Of a DNA stretch of 64,000 nucleotides, positions 47,101 through 55,615 are shown one piece after another. The DNA comes from VXPQ01 sp965116435 (GTDB lineage Bacteria; Bacteroidota; Rhodothermia; Rhodothermales; VXPQ01). The stretch spans positions 1,922,001 to 1,986,000 of the forward strand of contig OZ220686.1 in the NCBI GenBank assembly GCA_965116435.1, read 5' to 3'. The position numbers were made by a program, and so were the translations under genes. Position 1 is the first letter of the stretch, and every line of letters starts with the position of its first letter. The notes beneath the pieces were generated by a model, which had not been told where the DNA came from, ran no database searches, and saw nothing but the letters and a program-made list of their open reading frames with translations.

Positions 47101-47251
47101 TGAAGATGATCACCTGCACGTCGCTCAAGTCGGGAATGGCGTCTACGGGCGTACGGAGCATCGCCCAGATTCCGGCCAGCGCAATCAGGAGCGTGCAGAC
47201 CATCACCAGCAGGCGATTATGGACCGAGGCCTCTATGATTTTTTCCAGCAT
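44135..47251 (-). CDS. cusA: CusA/CzcA-type heavy-metal efflux RND transporter
   Basis: A 1038-residue inner-membrane RND pump with 12 transmembrane segments and two large periplasmic loops. Recognised by LLVMVCTLLIALAGIWAM at the N-terminus, QVVEDQVTYPLTTAMLG, the GYVKQYQVEVDPNKL segment and GIAIAIGAMVDAAIVMIENA in TM4. It exports metal ions (Cu/Ag, or Zn/Co/Cd) with proton drive. Third in the operon after TolC-like and CusB-like genes. The 99-bp gap before it is filled by repeat elements, so its expression may be tuned separately. Confidence 0.95.
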   Translation of the reverse strand: MLEKIIEASVHNRLLVMVCTLLIALAGIWAMLRTPVDAIPDLSDVQVIIFTEYPGQAPQVVEDQVTYPLTTAMLGAPFAKAVRGYSFFGYSFVYLIFEDGTDMYWARSRVLEYLNYVSNRLPDGVTPTLGPDATGVGWVFEYVLDGGDQYDLQQLRSIQDWFLRYELMSVPGVAEVASIGGYVKQYQVEVDPNKLVAYDIPLSNVRTALQRSNNDVGGRLVEMGEAEFMVRGLGYIQSIEDIENTPVGVDENGTPILIRNIAHVHLGPELRRGLADLDGEGETVGGIVVMRYGENALKTIDAVKAKLEELKAGLPEGVTIQAVYDRSNLIKRAIENLKGKLFEESLIVALVTILFLLHVRSALVAIFTLPMGILIAFLIMHGQGLNANIMSLSGIAIAIGAMVDAAIVMIENAHKHIERDGGKKDRWRIITDASKEVGPALFYSLLIITLSFLPVFTLEAQEGRLFKPLAFTKTYAMAASALLAITVVPVLMGYFLRGPVLPEKKNPVNRLLIGVYRPAIHAVLRFKWTTLAAALAVLVATAWPLGKLGSEFMPPLNEGDLLYMPTTDPGISITKARELLQQTDKIIKRFPEVEHVFGKVGRAETATDPAPLSMIETTITLKPESAWREGMTMDRLIRELDDAIDFPGLTNAWTMPIKTRIDMLSTGIKTPVGIKLMGPDLNILSDLGERVAALLKTVPGTLSAFPDKAVGGNFIDYRIRREEAARYGLTVGDVQDVIMSAIGGMNVTQTVEGLERYPVNVRYSRELRDNLPALQRVLIPTPAGAQIPLSYVADFSIVNGPPVIKSENARTTSWVYVDIRDIDVGAYVQNARAVVQEQVDLPEGYSMVWSGQYEYMERARQRLQIVIPLTLVIIFLLLYLNFKNITESLIVMLSLPFSLVGGVWLLYLFDYNLSVAVGVGFIALAGVAAETGVIMLIYLDQAYKDRLARGHMTSLKDLYEAVIVGAVERVRPKMMTVMAIMAGLLPILWGHGTGSEVMKRIAAPMVGGMISSTILTLVVIPVIYYLWKSRDLKKRAQR

Positions 47252-47264
47252 GATTTTCCGGGGA

Positions 47265-47300
47265 GGATGCGCTGATCAAGTCCGCAAAGATCAGGGGTTG
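47265..47300. repeat. Intergenic hairpin repeat, copy 3 (between cusB and cusA)
   Basis: GGATGC (47265-47270), CTGATC (47272-47277) and GATCAG (47289-47294) with the AAGT-type loop. It lies 14 bp before the cusA start codon. Confidence 0.55.
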
Positions 47301-47303
47301 CGA

Positions 47304-47347
47304 GGGGTGCGATGGCAAGGCATGGCGAAGCAGGTTGCGAGGGCTCC
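47304..47347. repeat. GGCAAGG intergenic repeat, copy B
   Basis: GGGGTGCGATGGCAAGGCAT then GGCGAAGCAGG; diverged copy of 29964-30008. It directly follows the hairpin repeat, as copy A follows a similar GGATGC-CTTGATTGAT stretch at 29928. Confidence 0.5.
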
Positions 47348-47350
47348 GGT

Positions 47351-48904
47351 TCAATGCGAATGATGCGTGTGCGCGTCGGATTCTTCCGGCGCTGCGGACC
47401 CGCTTTTCGGCATGGTTCCCGGCGCTGTGGATGTCCTGTCCGGCATGGTTTCCGGTTTTTTGCCGGCAGATTGCGCGCTGGGTGGCGTCTGCTCCTGAAG
47501 CATGTTCCGGATGGCCTCCTGCAGGCGGCTTTCGCTGTCCAGCATGAACTGCGCCGAGGTGACGATCTCTTCGTCGTCCGACAGGCCGGAGAGCGCCCGC
47601 ACCAGGTTGTTGCCCGGCCCGCCTTCTTCCCCGAGCCGGATTTCGCGCGGTTCGAATCGGCCTTCTCCGCGGGCCACGAAAACCAGCGTGCGCGCGCCGG
47701 AACGAATCACGGCCTCGGAGGGCACGATCAAGGCGTCGGGAATGACCTTGCCCTGGAGCTGGATATTGGCGTACATACCCGGCTTGAGGTCCAGGTCCGG
47801 ATTGGAAAAGATCAGGCGCACATGCACGTCGCGGGCTTTCTCGCGCAGATAGGGGTAGATGTAGGAGACCCGCCCCGCGTAGGTTTTTCCCGGCAAGTAG
47901 GATAGTTCCATGGCTACCGGCAATCCCTCGCTGATCCACGGGGCTTCGTTGTCGTAGAAGCTGGCGTGCACCCACACCGTCCGCAGGTCGGCGATTTCGA
48001 AGAGGTCCATGCCCGCCTGGATATGGGCGCCTTCTATGGCGTTTCTTTTCACGACGACGCCGGTCGCCGGGGCTTCGAGCAAGGTGGTCTTTTTGACTTC
48101 GCCGGTTTGCTCCAGCCGCTCGATCTCCGAGGGGGGAATGTCCCAGTATTCCAGGCGGGTGCGGGCCGAGGCCAGTAAATTTTCGGCGTCTTCCCGGACC
48201 GAAGCGATGCGGCTTGCCGCCAGCATCCGGTGGTTTTTGAGCGCCAGGAGATATTCCTGCTGCGTGGCGACCAGTTCCGGGGAGTATATTTCCAGCAACG
48301 GATCTCCCTGCCGGACCTGGTCGCCGATGAAGTGGACGTGCAGTTTCTCGATCCAGCCGGAGATTTTGGCGTTGACTCGATAGAGGCGCTCTTCGTCGTA
48401 CTGGACCTCACCGACCGTGCGGATCGTGCGGGAAAAGTCCATCCGCCGGACGCGCTCGGTGCGGACGCCCATGTTCTGTACGGTCACGGGGTCAATGGAT
48501 ACCGTCCGGCCCGATTCCACGCCGGCTTCGTCCTCGTAGACGGGAACGAGGTCCATGCCCATGGCCGATGTGCCGGGCTGGTCGTAGATTTCCTCCGAGT
48601 TCATGGGCGCTTGCCAATAGAGAATCTTGCGCTCGGCGGGGGGCTGTTGCGCGGCTTCGTCCTCGAAGACGGGAACGAGGTCCATGCCCATTTTCGATGT
48701 GCCGGGCTGGTCGTAGATTTCCTCCGGGTTCATAGGCGCTTGCCAATAGAGGACGTTGCGGTCCCCGTTGTCGGCAGACGCCTCGCCCTCGGCGCCGGTT
48801 GTCGTTTCGTTCGTGGTGATGCGCCCGAGAAAAAAACCGCCGCCGGCGAGCGTCGCAAGCAGTAGCGGAATTCCGAGCCATTTGGAGGCTTGTTGCTTGT
48901 TCAT
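47351..48904 (-). CDS. cusB: CusB-like periplasmic adaptor with two metal-binding HMBD repeats
   Basis: A 517-residue membrane-fusion protein linking CusA to the outer-membrane channel. After a membrane anchor (LLLATLAGGGFFLGRI) it has two almost identical heavy-metal-binding domains (YWQAPMNPEEIYDQPGTS and YWQAPMNSEEIYDQPGTS) from a tandem DNA duplication of about 100 bp. Then come beta-barrel, lipoyl and hairpin domains, and a His-rich tail (DAHTHHSH). Start at ATG 48904; a longer frame from 48943 overlaps the previous stop. Two HMBDs suggest stronger metal capture. Confidence 0.94.
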   Translation of the reverse strand: MNKQQASKWLGIPLLLATLAGGGFFLGRITTNETTTGAEGEASADNGDRNVLYWQAPMNPEEIYDQPGTSKMGMDLVPVFEDEAAQQPPAERKILYWQAPMNSEEIYDQPGTSAMGMDLVPVYEDEAGVESGRTVSIDPVTVQNMGVRTERVRRMDFSRTIRTVGEVQYDEERLYRVNAKISGWIEKLHVHFIGDQVRQGDPLLEIYSPELVATQQEYLLALKNHRMLAASRIASVREDAENLLASARTRLEYWDIPPSEIERLEQTGEVKKTTLLEAPATGVVVKRNAIEGAHIQAGMDLFEIADLRTVWVHASFYDNEAPWISEGLPVAMELSYLPGKTYAGRVSYIYPYLREKARDVHVRLIFSNPDLDLKPGMYANIQLQGKVIPDALIVPSEAVIRSGARTLVFVARGEGRFEPREIRLGEEGGPGNNLVRALSGLSDDEEIVTSAQFMLDSESRLQEAIRNMLQEQTPPSAQSAGKKPETMPDRTSTAPGTMPKSGSAAPEESDAHTHHSH

Positions 48905-48939
48905 GGCATTGTGGGGTCTGGGGAACACCGAGTTGGCGT

Positions 48940-50253
48940 TCAACGTGCGTCAAGGTCTGCAAGCGAGCGGATGCCCAGCGCTCGTTCGAGCGCGGCGGTT
49001 ATCTTCAGGTAGCGTGCGAACGTGTCTTCGTAGCCCGTTTCCAGCGAAAAGAGCATGCGTTCGGCGTCCAGAAGGTCAAGAAAATCGGTGCGGTCGGTGG
49101 TATAGGCGCTGAGCGTGGCCTGAAGCGTGGTTTCGGCTTGGGGGATAAGGGCTTCCCGATACAGGGCCAGCTGCCGGGCCTCCCCGCGCAACCGGCTTGC
49201 GAGATCGGCGATCTGCGTCCGGAACGAGGTTTCCAGCGCTTCCTGGCGCATCTCCACCTGCATGCGGCGGATGCGAGTTTCTTCTAACCGGGCGCGCCGG
49301 GCCCCGCGTTGCAACGGTACGCGGATGGTGGCTCCGATTGCGACGGCGTCGCGCCCCGAGGCCGTCGGCGGCGCGTCGGCGCGGCCTATATCGAACCAGG
49401 TCACGTTCAGGCCAAAATCGGGCAGGAACTGCTTGCGGGCCAAGGCGATCCTGGCGTCGGCCCGCCGCGCCGCCGCATCAAGCGCATCGGCTTCGGGCCG
49501 TTCTCGTCGCGCAATCTCTACCAGTGCGGCTTCGTCCAGGCGGGGCATGGGCGGCTCCCCGACCTGGATGGGGTTCGTAAACGCGTCGGATGTGGGCCGA
49601 TCGAGCAGGCGCGTCAGGGTTTCGGCGGCCGTACGGCGCTCCTCTGCCAGGGCAATCTGCCTGCGCACGAGCGTGTTTTTCTCCAGCTGCGCTTTCAGGA
49701 TGGCTTGCTGCATGCCGGCGCCTACTTCGTATTGCGCGGCGGCGGCTTCTTCAAAGTTCTCCAGCCGGACCTGAAAAGCGAGGATGAGTTGCTCCTGCTG
49801 CTGGACCCGATACAGTTCGTAGTACGCCTGCTTGGCTTCGAAGAGCAGGTCCTCTTCGAAGGTATCTGCTTCAAAACCTGCCACTTCGGCGTTCAGGTCG
49901 GCGATAGCCCCCTGGAGGCCGAGTTTCCCGGGGTACGGCACCGGTTGCTCCACGCGCCATTGGCTGCGCTGCGTACCGCGGGCCGTCAGGAGCGGGTACG
50001 GTTGGTACCCGATCATTACGGAAGGATCCGGAAAGGCGGACGCCTGACGTCGCTGGGTGGCCAGCGCCTCTGACTCCAGCCGGGAGACGCGCAGGGACGG
50101 ATTGTTGGCCTGTATCTCCGTGAGAAGATCGCCGAGGCGCAGGAGCGTGTCGGCCGGTGCGCTCGGGCGATGTCTTGCCTGGGTCATCGCCGGGAGCAGC
50201 AGCAGGGCGATGAGGATGGCGCACACTGCGCCATGGGGTTGAATCCGCTTCAT
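48940..50253 (-). CDS. TolC-family outer-membrane efflux protein
   Basis: A 437-residue outer-membrane factor forming the channel of the CusCBA-like pump. Signal peptide (VCAILIALLLLPAMTQA), then two OEP repeats: LLTEIQANNPSLRVSRLESE and, in the second half, VEIARRERPEADALDAAARR. Start at ATG 50253 preferred over the frame from 50349. 36 bp before the cusB start, so co-transcribed. Confidence 0.92.
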   Translation of the reverse strand: MKRIQPHGAVCAILIALLLLPAMTQARHRPSAPADTLLRLGDLLTEIQANNPSLRVSRLESEALATQRRQASAFPDPSVMIGYQPYPLLTARGTQRSQWRVEQPVPYPGKLGLQGAIADLNAEVAGFEADTFEEDLLFEAKQAYYELYRVQQQEQLILAFQVRLENFEEAAAAQYEVGAGMQQAILKAQLEKNTLVRRQIALAEERRTAAETLTRLLDRPTSDAFTNPIQVGEPPMPRLDEAALVEIARRERPEADALDAAARRADARIALARKQFLPDFGLNVTWFDIGRADAPPTASGRDAVAIGATIRVPLQRGARRARLEETRIRRMQVEMRQEALETSFRTQIADLASRLRGEARQLALYREALIPQAETTLQATLSAYTTDRTDFLDLLDAERMLFSLETGYEDTFARYLKITAALERALGIRSLADLDAR

Positions 50254-50354
50254 GTAATTCTGATCTGTTGGGACTTCCTGTTGCAAACACCTGGTGTAGA
50301 CACCGGGGCGCGGGCGAGCCGGGCCTCCGGGCATAGCGGTAAGCAACAAGCCCG

Positions 50355-50846
50355 TCAGATCAGGAACGTAGCGAGCAGAGCCTGTGTGTCGATGGAGGGA
50401 AACCCGCTACAAGCTGGTAGCGCGGGGACGGGAGGGCGCGTGGATACGTTGTGCGCCGCTTCGTATCCGGCGGGGGGAAGAGGGGCCAGCAAGAGCACGG
50501 TGGCATTCCGCGAGGAGGCCCTGGAAAGAAGCGCTGCGGCTTCGTCTCCTAACGCCGATTCGAATGCGCAACACGGCCGGGCGTCCAGCGAAGAGGGCGC
50601 CGCTCCTTCCTGCGTCGGATCTTCTTGATGCGGGCAAGGAGGGGCCGGCGCATGGACAGGCGCGTGAGAAGACGTATGACCGGATGTATGGGAATGCGCG
50701 TTTTCGTGGGGGCAGTCGTGGTTTCCATGCCCGTCGCTGTTGCCCATGGCGCAGGTCGTTTGCACCAGAGGCGCCGCCACGCCGAACAGCAAACTCAGGC
50801 CGAGCAGCGCCGCAAAAATACGGTATGTTTTCCGTGCAGGAAGCAT
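50355..50846 (-). CDS. His/Cys-rich exported metal-binding-type protein
   Basis: A 163-residue protein with a signal peptide (FAALLGLSLLFGVAAPLVQ) and a His-rich segment (NSDGHGNHDCPHENAHSHTS, then HTSSHAPVHAP) followed by PPCPHQED and RPCCAFES. No fold recognised. First gene of the operon with the TolC-like, CusB and CusA genes, so a periplasmic metal-buffer or sensor role is likely. DUF2946-like copper proteins have similar composition, but I cannot confirm membership. Confidence 0.65.
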   Translation of the reverse strand: MLPARKTYRIFAALLGLSLLFGVAAPLVQTTCAMGNSDGHGNHDCPHENAHSHTSGHTSSHAPVHAPAPPCPHQEDPTQEGAAPSSLDARPCCAFESALGDEAAALLSRASSRNATVLLLAPLPPAGYEAAHNVSTRPPVPALPACSGFPSIDTQALLATFLI

Positions 50847-51209
50847 TGTTTAACGCCAAAAGGAAGGATCGGCGCCACGCATTGGGCGGGCGATTCCTTG
50901 TTCATAAAAGGGCTACGCCGGAAATGGTTTCGTGAAAATGAACAGACTCGTAAAATACACCTTAAATCCTGTCAAAATATGTCCAAATAACCTGTGCCGG
51001 TTCTATTCTCCATTCTCCATCCAGAGGGGGCAAGTGCAGGCATAGTGAATTTGATACCCAATGGGTACTGAATTGCCAATCTACACAGGATACATAAAAT
51101 TTCCTGCCATGCTGAAATGTGGGCACGGAGCGCATGGAAGTGCTTCATCGCGTCCGTTGCCCCATGGACGCGGACGAACGGTCAATCCTCCAGAAACATA
51201 ATACCATAG
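50847..51209. other. 363-bp intergenic region
   Basis: Upstream of the metal-efflux operon and downstream of the tRNA gene (both on the minus strand). It contains a small palindrome TACCC-AAT-GGGTA (51055-51067) and runs of ATTCTCC. Probably the efflux promoter region; no gene is seen. Confidence 0.45.
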
Positions 51210-51283
<74 letters not shown>

Positions 51284-51360
51284 AAAAAACCGGCACCTGT
51301 AACGCATGCTTCCCCTACGAGGTTTCCCCGCCTTGCGCCCGGCGCCTTAGCATCCGGGAT

Positions 51361-54300
51361 TCAGAAGCGTACCTTGGCGCCCACCTGTGCCCGCCGCGTG
51401 TCCCCCAGTCCGCTGCGAATCGTGCCGTCGAAGTTGAACAGGAGCGAGCCGAGGGCCGTGTCCAGAAAATTATCCGCATTCGTGAGATTGAAGAAATCGA
51501 CCATGACCTCTATGCGCGCCCGGGCCCCGAATGTGCGCGACAGCCGCATGTCCCAGGTAAAGAAGGCGTTGTTCCGCCGCAGGGTGTTGCGCCGCAGGAT
51601 GGAGCCGTCCGCGCAGATGCGATCCGCCGGCGTGTCGGCGCGGACGCCCCGCCGGTCGCACCGCTCGGAAACCGGCGAAGCCGAGAGATACCGGAAGATG
51701 TTGCTGAACGCAATCTCGCCAGGAAGCGAAAACGCAAAATAGCCCGTGAACCGATGGCGCCGGTCGCGGTCGGACCAGCCGTATTCCGGCGTCAGATTGC
51801 GGGGGTCTGCGTAGGTGAACGTGAACGGATCGCGTTCGTTGTCGTCGTCGGAGCGGTCGAAGGACAGCGTGTAACTGGCTTCAAAATCCAGCAGGCCATC
51901 GAATGCGTCGCGTCCGCGCGCCCCCGCCGTGATCCCGTGGTAGCGCGACCGCGCCGAGCTTTCTGAGGCGTACAGCGTAGCGATTCCCCCGCCGCCCGGG
52001 TGCGTCCCCACGCCAAAGGGCGCGCCGAGCGCCGCCGCATTGCGATCCACGAAGCGAAAAAGGCGGTCGGTGCGGGCATGTTGCCACGAGAGGTTCGCCG
52101 CCAGGCCGTCGCCAAGCGCACGGTCTACCCCGGCGCTGAAGGACCAGGTGCGCGGCAGTTCCAGGTTCCGCCCGACGACATGAATGTCCGGCAGGAAGGG
52201 CGTTGTGCTGGAGCCGTCGATCAAGGCGTCGATCGGGGGCACGGGACCCAGCGCAGGCGCATCGGCGCTGCTTCGGAACAGAATCTGCTGGTAGGCGCCG
52301 TTCGTGGAGCGGGGCGAGGCAAAGACCAGCCCCGGTATGCGCGCATAATACGCGCCTGCATTGGCGCGCACCGTCGTGGCGTTTTTCCCTCCGATGTTCC
52401 AGGTCAACCCCAGGCGGGGCTGGATATTGTCGAGGTCGTCCGGAATGGTCCCGTCCGAGGGGAAACGCGGATCGCTCAGATACGGCGCATAGAACGTATT
52501 TTCCGGCGCCACGAACACATCCGGATGCCATACGCCCTCCCAGCGCACTCCGAGATGCAGGATCAGGTCCGTTCCGACCTTCCAGGTGTCCTGTACGAAC
52601 AGCGCCAGTTCGTGGGCGCGGAGCGTCTGGACGCCGAGGTTTTCGGGAGGCACGCCGGGTACGGTGGCGGATTGCATATACAACAGCACCGGTCCCGAGA
52701 TCGACGTACCCTCCGGGCAGATGCCGTCCGCGCTGCCCGATCCGTCCGAACAGGTAACATACCGGTTCCCCTGCTCGACGAACCCGATGAACCCGTCCAC
52801 CGAATCGAAAAGGTACCGTCCGTTCGCAAACCCGATGAATTGTTGCGTTACGCGGGTGTAGTTGTACTCGGCTCCGGTTTTGAAGAGATGGTCCCCCGCC
52901 AGAAAGGAAACATTGTTGACGAGTTGCAGCCGGTGGTCCTTGCTGGGGTGGACCGGCAGGAAGTACGGCAGGCCTATCCGGAATCCGTCGGCGAAATCCA
53001 TGCCGACGTCGGGAAAGGGCCGCCCGCCGATGTCGTCGAACTGCGGGGTGGCCGGAGGTTCGGCGCCGGGCAAAACGGGGCCCCGGTAGCGTCGCGGACG
53101 ATGCTCCACGGCCCACTGGCCCCGGAATTCGTTGAACGCCGCATTGCCCAGCAAGGACCGCCAGCTCATATTGACGGCGTGCGAGTAGTCCTGCTCGATT
53201 CCGTTCGCCGAGCGGCCCCACGCATCCACGTCAAAGGTGCCGTTGACCTGTTCGGACCAGGCATAATTGTATTTTACAGACGCCTGGTTCTGCGTGTTCA
53301 GGTGGATGTCCAGCTTGGCGGTCAGGGCGCGGGCGTCGTCGCTGCGGGTAATGGGTCCAAATTCGTTCTCGAAGCGATCCGGCCACCGGGCGCGCAAAAA
53401 GTTTTCCAGTTTGTGCATCTCCGCGGAGTTTTGCACCGCCCGGTTGGTTTGCTTCGTTTCGGAGGCCGCCTGCTGATCGTAGGCGACGAAGAAAAAGGCG
53501 CGGTCCCGTACGATGGGTCCGCCCAGCGTAAATCCGAACTGGTTTCGTCCAAAGGACGGCTTGCCGCCTCCCCGTTCCGGGCGGTACTCGGCAGCAATGG
53601 CGTCCCATTGCCCGAAATAATGCGCCGATCCCTTGAAATCGTTGGTTCCGGAGCGCGTCACGACATGGATGAAGCCGCCCGCGGAACGGCCAAATTCGGC
53701 GGGCGCGCCCTGGCTTACGACGACCATTTCTTCCACGGCGTCCTGATTGAAGGTAAACGCTGGCCGCTGGCCGCCGCGCTGTTCGCCGAAAAAGGGATTG
53801 TTGAAATCAGCGCCATCGACCATGAAGTTGTTGAATACGCCGCGCTGCCCGCCGATGTTGAGCACGTCTCCGTCGGGGCCCTGCCCGATGGCTACGCCGG
53901 GGGTCAGCAGGGTCAGGTCGAGGAGATTGCGGCCATTGTTGGGCAAGCCGTCCACGATGTCCTCGGAAAGGCGCTGCGAGCGGGTAGCGTCTTCCGGGTC
54001 CAGGAGCGGCGCGTCCTCGGCGGTCACGGTGATTTCCTCCAGATCGACGACCGCAAAGGACAGGTCGAGGACAAGCGTTTCGCCCGTATGCAACGACAGC
54101 CCTTCCCGGCGGATTTCGCCAAGATTCGTTTCGGAGACCACGAGAATAGTGTAGGCGCCGCGCGGCAGCAACGCCCGCGCAAAGACGCCCGACGCGTTCG
54201 TTTCGACCACGGTGCGCAGGCCGGTGTCGAGGTGGTGGATAATGACCGATGCGTCCGCTACCGGCTCGCCCGACGCATTGTGCACGGCGCCCCGTATGAC

Positions 54301-54444
54301 GCCGGTCGTCGCCGCCGATTGCGCACGAGCCGGATGTGCGCCAAGGGCGAGCAGGCCGCCGCAAACAAGCGCTGCGACGCAGAGAATACAGACAAGAATC
54401 CGGGGCAAGGGGATGCGCACGGCTCGCTGGCGAATGCGAAACAA
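51361..54444 (-). CDS. Oar-like TonB-dependent receptor
   Basis: A 1027-residue outer-membrane receptor. Signal peptide (VAALVCGGLLALGAHPARAQ), CarboxypepD_reg-like domain (TGVIRGAVHNASGEPVADAS), plug (LPNNGRNLLDLTLLTPGVAI, GGFIHVVTRSGTNDFKGS) and a large beta-barrel ending in F. The length and the QRGVFNNFMVDGADFNNPFF segment fit the Oar group (outer-membrane protein A-related, linked to surface proteins or protein secretion). No accessory substrate gene is adjacent. The TTG start at 54444 is used because no in-frame ATG precedes the signal peptide. Confidence 0.9.
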   Translation of the reverse strand: MFRIRQRAVRIPLPRILVCILCVAALVCGGLLALGAHPARAQSAATTGVIRGAVHNASGEPVADASVIIHHLDTGLRTVVETNASGVFARALLPRGAYTILVVSETNLGEIRREGLSLHTGETLVLDLSFAVVDLEEITVTAEDAPLLDPEDATRSQRLSEDIVDGLPNNGRNLLDLTLLTPGVAIGQGPDGDVLNIGGQRGVFNNFMVDGADFNNPFFGEQRGGQRPAFTFNQDAVEEMVVVSQGAPAEFGRSAGGFIHVVTRSGTNDFKGSAHYFGQWDAIAAEYRPERGGGKPSFGRNQFGFTLGGPIVRDRAFFFVAYDQQAASETKQTNRAVQNSAEMHKLENFLRARWPDRFENEFGPITRSDDARALTAKLDIHLNTQNQASVKYNYAWSEQVNGTFDVDAWGRSANGIEQDYSHAVNMSWRSLLGNAAFNEFRGQWAVEHRPRRYRGPVLPGAEPPATPQFDDIGGRPFPDVGMDFADGFRIGLPYFLPVHPSKDHRLQLVNNVSFLAGDHLFKTGAEYNYTRVTQQFIGFANGRYLFDSVDGFIGFVEQGNRYVTCSDGSGSADGICPEGTSISGPVLLYMQSATVPGVPPENLGVQTLRAHELALFVQDTWKVGTDLILHLGVRWEGVWHPDVFVAPENTFYAPYLSDPRFPSDGTIPDDLDNIQPRLGLTWNIGGKNATTVRANAGAYYARIPGLVFASPRSTNGAYQQILFRSSADAPALGPVPPIDALIDGSSTTPFLPDIHVVGRNLELPRTWSFSAGVDRALGDGLAANLSWQHARTDRLFRFVDRNAAALGAPFGVGTHPGGGGIATLYASESSARSRYHGITAGARGRDAFDGLLDFEASYTLSFDRSDDDNERDPFTFTYADPRNLTPEYGWSDRDRRHRFTGYFAFSLPGEIAFSNIFRYLSASPVSERCDRRGVRADTPADRICADGSILRRNTLRRNNAFFTWDMRLSRTFGARARIEVMVDFFNLTNADNFLDTALGSLLFNFDGTIRSGLGDTRRAQVGAKVRF

Positions 54445-54454
54445 TTTAGTGAAC

Positions 54455-54486
54455 CTCTGATCGAAGTGGACTTGATCAGTGCATCC
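54455..54486. repeat. Intergenic hairpin repeat, copy 4
   Basis: CTGATC-G-AAGT-GG-ACTT-GATCAG, then GCATCC. It lies between pyrD (stop 54488) and the TonB receptor start, about 10 bp before the latter. Confidence 0.6.
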
Positions 54487-54487
54487 T

Positions 54488-55594
54488 TTATTCGGCGTCT
54501 ATGCCCACTGCATCGGCAATCGCCTCGAAGCCGTCCTTTTCGAGGAGCCGCGCCAGGCCTGTCTTGATGTCGCGTACGACATCCGGGCCGCGGTACACGA
54601 GGGCGGTGTACAGTTGCACGAGCGAAGCCCCGGCGCGGAGTTTCCGGTAGGCATCCTCGGCAGAAAATACCCCGCCCACGCCGATGATGGGCATGGTCCC
54701 TTCCGTGAGCCGGTACAGATACCGAACAAGATGCGTGGCGCGGGCTTCAATCGGCCGGCCGCTGAGTCCACCCGTGCCGATGGCCCTGAGCCGGGCCCCG
54801 GACGCCGTAAGCCCCTCCCGGTCGGGCGCCGTGTTGGAGGCCACGAATCCCGCCACGCCGTATTCGCGGGCAAGCGCCACGATTTCCCGGAGGCCGCTGT
54901 CGAATATGATGTGCTCGGAAACCGGCGGCGGAAGTTTCAGCAGCACCGGCGCGTTTGGGGCCGACTTCCTGCGTTGCTCCATGATCACCTTCAACAGGAT
55001 TTCCAGCGATTCCGGGTCTTCGAAGGTTTTGCCGTCGGGCGTATTCGGACAGGAAATATTCAGCGCTACGTAGGCCCCGTGATGCGCGATGGTCTTGAAG
55101 CTTAGACGGAAATCTTCCACGACCGAACTGCCCGTGATCTTGCGGCCATGCGTACCGGCGATATTGATTCCGAGGGGAATCCGGCTCCGGGGAGCGGTTT
55201 GGCGAAGTCGGCGGGCAATGTTTCGGACGCCCTTGTTGTTGAGGCCCATCCGGTTGATGATCGCCTCGTCTTCGATCAGGCGAAAGGCGCGGGGCCGGGG
55301 ATTCCCCCGGGATGGCCAGGCCGTGACCGAGCCGACTTCCGCAAACCCGAACCCGAGCGCGGGCCAGAACGGCACAAGCGCCGCATTTTTGTCGAATCCG
55401 GCGGCGAGGCCGACCGGAGAGGGAAAGCGATGGCCCCACAGCGTTTGCCCGAGGCGCGCATCCTCGAACGCAAACATCTTGCCCAGCGCCTGCTCTGCGC
55501 GCGCGAATTGGACGCCTCGCGCAGCGAAAGCGGCGACGTAATGGGCCTGTTCGGGATCTAACCTGAACAGTGTGGTGCGAAGAATGTCGTACAT
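54488..55594 (-). CDS. pyrD: Dihydroorotate dehydrogenase (quinone, class 2)
   Basis: A 368-residue class-2 PyrD, membrane-associated and coupling dihydroorotate oxidation to the quinone pool in pyrimidine synthesis. An N-terminal amphipathic stretch with DPEQAHYVAAFAARGV is typical of class 2. FMN-binding segments include GLAAGFDKNA, NRMGLNNKGV, LNISCPNTPDGK, LLKLPPPVS and IGVGGVFSAEDAYRKLRAGA. The length is right for class 2. The propeller protein gene ends 21 bp before the pyrD stop region on the same strand, so they may share a transcript. Confidence 0.95.
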   Translation of the reverse strand: MYDILRTTLFRLDPEQAHYVAAFAARGVQFARAEQALGKMFAFEDARLGQTLWGHRFPSPVGLAAGFDKNAALVPFWPALGFGFAEVGSVTAWPSRGNPRPRAFRLIEDEAIINRMGLNNKGVRNIARRLRQTAPRSRIPLGINIAGTHGRKITGSSVVEDFRLSFKTIAHHGAYVALNISCPNTPDGKTFEDPESLEILLKVIMEQRRKSAPNAPVLLKLPPPVSEHIIFDSGLREIVALAREYGVAGFVASNTAPDREGLTASGARLRAIGTGGLSGRPIEARATHLVRYLYRLTEGTMPIIGVGGVFSAEDAYRKLRAGASLVQLYTALVYRGPDVVRDIKTGLARLLEKDGFEAIADAVGIDAE

Positions 55595-55615
55595 CGGGCG
55601 CGTGGCGGCTTTCCT

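Noticed and set aside
52000..54567. Long plus-strand open frame opposite the TonB receptor
   Set aside because: Antisense shadow with no domain.
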